From Adiantum capillus-veneris (lineage: Eukaryota; Streptophyta; Polypodiopsida; Polypodiales; Pteridaceae): DNA of 40,000 nt. The stretch covers positions 38,912,098-38,952,097 of the forward strand of contig CM043962.1 in NCBI GenBank assembly GCA_014529385.2, given 5' to 3'. Below the pieces are notes generated by a model, which was not told the origin of the DNA, made no database searches, and saw only the letters and a list, made by a program, of their open reading frames with translations. Below, piece by piece: positions 36,183 through 40,000 of this stretch; position 1 is the first letter of the stretch, and every line of letters begins with the position of its first letter. Position numbers and translations under genes: made by a program.

Positions 36183-37562
36183 ACAGCCAAATATAGATAT
36201 ATCATCAGTCTCCTTTGCAAATATAACATTTTTTGGGAGCTTTTATTGTACTTATTCTTTTGATAAATCGAGAATTCTATAACTCCTAATTTCCAAGTGG
36301 ATATTTTAATCGATGAGCTGGGCTATAAGCTTCCAGATTGTATTAATTTATCCTTAGTTAAAGCTCCCATATCATTATTTTTTGACCAAAGAAACCTTGG
36401 CTAAGGTATAAAAGCCAATTTTTGTAAGTTATTGTTAAGTTTTGGATAAGAAATACACAGCGTGAGCTAACGACACTCACTTCTCTCCTTCTCATGCTTC
36501 CTACTCCCTTGTTGATTGTCACATTGTAGTGATGTCTGTTCCGTTGCAACCGCAGGTAAGAGCTCTACGCATTAACATAAATATATCATGGTAAATTGTA
36601 GCTTTTTGGCGTCTCCAATCCGTGGCCTAATTTCATCATAAGTAGGCATTTAAGCTAGGAAATCACAAAGTAAGATTAGGCAAGATATTGGGGTATCATT
36701 GCTAAGCATTTAGATGCATTCGGGGTTAAAAACGACTAGGTCAAAAACTCACAATTGTTAATTATGTTTTTTGCACTTCATTAAAAGTGATGTTTGAGAC
36801 CATAAGCATGTGTGCTTAGGTCTTATATACTTTTCCTAAAAGTTTTGTAACATTAGAATGTCATTTGATGCTGTAACGGTCATGTTTTGTTTGCTGACTA
36901 GTGACTAGCTTCTGGTGACTTAGGTCATTTGAGTGTAGCTTGTGTTATATGCAAGTTATCTGTTGTTTTCCAAGAGATTGACACCCTCTTGTAGCCTCTA
37001 TGCATTAGTCGAGTTAGCTTCATCCCATGGTTTGACAATTATGTTCGTGGTTCTTGCTATGTCTGCAATAAGATAGGAGTGAGGTTAGAAACCCATCCCA
37101 CATGACCCTCAACACCTATGGAGTGATTGTTTATCAGCTAGGTCATACCCCTACAATTACCACTCCAAAAGACACAATCAATGTTGTAACTAAGCATAGA
37201 TTGTCTCATAGTTGGAATCTTATTCTCAACTAAATCTGAAAGGAATCATTCTCCAGGATTAGAAGATAAAATTTGTCAATACCTCAAACACAATAGTCAT
37301 ACTAAAGTTTCTTAGGTGTTTGAATAAAAAATTACCCATTTGAGGCTCTCTTAGTCTATTCATGTTGTTTTGGGAATATTTTATTGATAGGAAGTCCATG
37401 CCTACTTTCTATCCATACAAAGAATCATCTGTATTGCTAGCATCTTGTGTACAAAAATTGCCCAATGTTATAGTCATATACAACGATCACAAGAAAGTAT
37501 ACAAGCCTCTCTCAGCTCCTTCTGAACAGAGTATTTGATGGTATAGCGAAAGTGTAAACCAT
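36183..37562. other. Unassigned; possible Gypsy-B 3' LTR with TATA box
   Basis: No gene recognised. At 36404-36412 GGTATAAAAGCC, followed by a pyrimidine-rich CTTCTCTCCTTCTC stretch (36479-36495) and an AACCGCAGGTAAG end near 36556, has the look of LTR promoter and U5 sequence placed where Gypsy-B's 3' LTR should be. A partner LTR was not found, so this is unproven. The remainder, to 37562, has only short random frames. Confidence 0.3.
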
Positions 37563-38545
37563 GCAATACCACCATCACACTGCTTAAACTGTAATGATGC
37601 AACGGCCCCACATCTTTCATCTTGAAAGTAGCATTCAAATCAACCTTAAATTCAGCAATATGTCTCTCATTTGGTCTAGTGATCAGCAAATCATCCACAT
37701 AGAGAACAATAATGAGAAGTAAATCACCCTCACGCTTTACATACACAGTGTGCTTTCTATTGGACTCTTACGAAAGCCTTGTTTGACAAAATGAGTATTA
37801 GCTTTCTCTGCTTCAACCCATACAAGGCTTTCTTACATTTGCACACTTTAGCCTCTTGTCCTTTCTTGACAAAACTGCGAGGCCGTGTTACATAAACTTC
37901 CTCAAATATGTCACCATTCAAGAAATTAGTGACCATGTCTGATTGATGTACATGTCCAAACCAGTATCAGCTACCAATGCACATAGAAAATGCACAATAG
38001 TCATATGACAAGTGGGAGCGAAAGTCTCTTCATAATCTATGCCTTTTTCTATGCATAACCCTTTGCAACATGTAGAGCTTTATAATGATCAATCTCACCA
38101 TCTGGCTTGCGTTTCAACTTGTAAATCCACTTCATGCCAATAGCCTTTTTTTCCAAGAGGAAAATCACATAAAGTTCCATGTGTCATTTTCTATAAGTGC
38201 ATCATATTTTGATTGCATGACAGCCGTCCAATTTTGTGAATTTTGTGCTTCATCAAAAGATAGAGGTTCCTCAACATCACATAAGCTAAACACAACCAAA
38301 GCATAGAAATCTAGTTCATAAGATGCATGGCAAGATTCGGAACGAGTACGATTAAACAAAGATGCATCCAATTTACTATCACGCAAAGTATGCACCAACC
38401 ATTTTGGCATACCTCTAGTCCACTCATTCTCAAACCTTTCCTCATTAAGTACATTACCTACATCTACATCAGTAATAGGCTGATTTGTAACATTACATTT
38501 GCCTCATTGGAATTTACATTCTAGCTTCCACCATTGAAAAGAAAC
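37563..38545 (-). pseudogene. Copia-3: RT fragment of the Copia-1 family
   Basis: Minus-strand homology to about 14575-15600 of Copia-1: the linker MPKWLVHTLRDSKLD (38410), FDEAQNSQNWTAVMQSKYDA, RT N-terminal sequence in broken frames, and VLYVDDLLITRPNERHIAEF (37690-37746) with YVDD intact. Deletions remove parts near 37820 and 37595. There are no LTRs, gag, protease, integrase or RNase H. The left breakpoint is near GCAATACCACC at 37563, and the right breakpoint lies in the same short stretch where Copia-2 is interrupted by its MITE. Confidence 0.87.
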
Positions 38546-38831
38546 AATACATAAGGGAAAATACAACATAAAAGAGGAACTCAAAGGGTTCTCTTATTAG
38601 ACATGTAAGTTACGACAAGAGTTTAAATGAATGGGTTTTTTAATTGCCTAAAGTTCAAAATTTTAACAGGTTTATATTAACAAAAAGGGTTTTTTCAATG
38701 ATATTAGAGAAAAATCCGTAAGTTTTTGAAGGAAAGGGGTCATTTTATTACTTTAAGCATATAATTAAGGGTTTTTCTTAATAACCTTTGAACGCACGTT
38801 ATATGAATAGTTTCTTAAAGGTGCACCCCCC
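38543..38831. mobile_element. Possible diverged relative of the 21341 MITE
   Basis: AT-rich sequence with recurring AAGGG and GGGTTTTTT stretches. Its right end (CGCACGT, TATAT, GGTGCACCCCCC) resembles the right end of the Copia-2 MITE (TGCACGTGCTATAT...GTGGACCCC). The left start AACAATACATAAGGG resembles the MITE interior AACAAAATAAGGG. The left terminal repeat is missing and no target duplication was found. Similarity is by eye and could be convergent AT-rich sequence. Confidence 0.3.
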
Positions 38832-39280
38832 GAGAAGAGGAACTAGTACAACGGTCTTGTGTAAACCACTAGTGAGTGAGGTGAGTAGATAGGTGTGCCA
38901 TCACTCCAATAGGTGGACCATCTCCGTGTAGTACAACTAAAGTATCACTGACAAAGATATGTGTTTCCACCAAGGCGCACTAGTGATGATGAGTCATCCA
39001 GGAGTTGTATATGTTTAGCTTGACATTTCACCATAGTCCACCAAGTGGACTTGTCCCCTACCAAAATATAATTATGATGAAATATTGAATCTTAGCACAA
39101 TAAATTTTTCTTTTTGTAAAACTTGCACAAGTGACTCTATTTTTGCTTCAACAAATCCATTATCTTTGAACAAATGGATAAGTCTCTTTAGGTGGTGGAA
39201 GCATTATAAATGATAGGGAGTAATTGAAAAACACATACTTTGTATGTCATATTTTTTGGCCAATTGCTAATTACCTGAAT
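38832..39280. other. Intergenic DNA, nothing recognised
   Basis: No coding or structural signal. Short phrases such as CACTAGTGAGTGAGG and CACTAGTGATGATGAG recur loosely but do not form a defined repeat. Confidence 0.45.
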
Positions 39281-39473
39281 AAATGATACCGGATGGCCAG
39301 GTGACACATCCTTTTTCCATACGACAGAGGTTGAGTATTGTCCGATAAAGGGTATGTGGAGTACCATTTTTCCAAGTAAATGATACCTAATGGCCAAGTA
39401 CACACCCTTTTTCCATATGGTAGAGGCCGCAAATTGTCCAATAAATGGTATGTGGAGTACCAATTTTGTATTA
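39281..39473. repeat. Two-copy tandem repeat, about 96-97 bp unit
   Basis: Copy A (39281-39377) and copy B (39378-39473) share AAATGATACC, ATGGCCA, CCTTTTTCCATA, GAGG, AATAAA/ATAAAG and GGTATGTGGAGTACCA blocks in the same order. The period is 97 at the left and 96 at the right. On the minus strand the unit gives a repeated 32-residue phrase VLHIPFIGQ...WKK inside an open frame at 39188-39619. That frame has no known domain, so a coding role is doubtful. Confidence 0.85.
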
Positions 39474-39911
39474 AGGTATATAGTGCTCAACTTTGCATAG
39501 GTGGCATTAACGAAAATAATATTTGGAGGATATATTCTGAAGGGGTCTTCAAAGGACAAGGGTTTTTTTATGTACAATACATAAGGGAATAAATTTGTTA
39601 TTAATGAATAATGAATCATCCAAGTGTCTATAGGAATGTAAAAAGGCTTTAAGGATCTCTATTTTTTGAAGTCGTGATAATTTTTTAATATATTTATTTC
39701 AAACCATGCTAGATATAAGTTACACCATGGTTTTTTTTTTCCCTTGGCTCTAAAAGGTCTAGATCAAGCAAAGGATTGACAATATTATTTGTCTGTTCGA
39801 TCCCTAAAGGAAGAATGGGCAAATTATTGATAAATTAAAGCTTGTTTATAATACTAGGTAAAGAAGTAAAACAAAAATCCAAATAAGCCGAATCTTTATC
39901 ATGAACTAGTA

Positions 39912-39956
39912 AAACGACGTCGTCTTCGGCGACGGCATGGCCGTCGCCAGCAATGG
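39912..39956. other. GC-rich palindrome and hairpin
   Basis: ACGACGTCGT (near 39914-39923) is a perfect 10-bp palindrome. GGCGACGGC and GCCGTCGCC (about 39928-39948) form a perfect 9-bp stem with a 3-base loop that contains the ATG at 39937. The composition jumps from AT-rich to GC-rich here. Confidence 0.7.
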
Positions 39957-40000
39957 CAACCCCCCCCCCCCCCCCCCCCCCTTGGGACCTCCTCACCAAT
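39937..40000 (+). CDS. Possible start of a coding region running off the window
   Basis: ATG in a good context (GGCATGGCC) opens a frame MAVASNGN, then seven Pro from the C run, then LGPPHQ, to the window end. The abrupt GC-rich composition would fit the 5' end of a gene or of an element's gag. Only 21 codons are visible and there is no domain, so it may be chance. Confidence 0.22.
   Translation, partial: MAVASNGNPPPPPPPLGPPHQ
39960..39981. repeat. C22 homopolymer
   Basis: Twenty-two consecutive C residues. The complementary G run can form a G-quadruplex. Such runs are also prone to length error in sequencing, so the exact count should be treated with caution. Confidence 0.9.

Overview
This window is plant nuclear DNA. 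The evidence is spliced coding structure (GT..AG introns with pyrimidine tracts), a plant-type CYP716-like cytochrome P450, plant Copia and Gypsy LTR retrotransposons primed by initiator-Met tRNA, a plant hAT-type transposase relic, and many long (GA)n microsatellites. The density of nested retroelements suggests a large, repeat-rich genome such as a gymnosperm, fern or other big-genome vascular plant. The sequence alone does not settle the species.

Layout. 1-4000: AT-rich DNA with no recognisable gene. 4008-5705 (-): decayed hAT/ZMYM1-type transposase. 7384-10955 (+): a five-exon P450 gene whose exons join in frame to 485 codons with every catalytic motif; it is the only host gene I can defend. 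12086-12700 (-): Copia protease / pre-integrase fragment of an older family. 13462-18656 (-): structurally complete Copia element (Copia-1) with 227-bp LTRs, AAATA target duplication, PBS and PPT; its single gag-pol frame is broken by six stops and no frameshifts. 19244-21832 (-): a 3' LTR plus RT/RNase H part of a second copy (Copia-2), carrying a 267-bp MITE at 21341-21607. 22069-22230: (CT)n / alternating purine-pyrimidine tract and a TATA-like box.

24790-34560 (-): a decayed Ty3/Gypsy-type element (Gypsy-A), split by a separate, almost non-coding LTR element at 25130-30272 flanked by CTATC. 34590-36182 (+): a second Gypsy relic (Gypsy-B) on the opposite strand, with RNase H fused by deletion to the integrase C-terminus. 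Both Gypsy relics carry a retropepsin-like module downstream of integrase, which is the most unusual thing in the window. 37563-38545 (-): a third fragment of the Copia-1 family (Copia-3), followed by a possible MITE relative. 39281-39473: a two-copy tandem repeat. 39937-end: a GC-rich hairpin, an ATG and a C22 run at the window edge.

The genes do not form a pathway. The P450 is a probably functional ER-membrane monooxygenase standing among layered transposon insertions, and the rest is a record of successive insertions: Copia-1 possibly into an older Copia, a MITE into Copia-2, and an LTR element into Gypsy-A. I found no RNA genes, CRISPR arrays or organellar genes.
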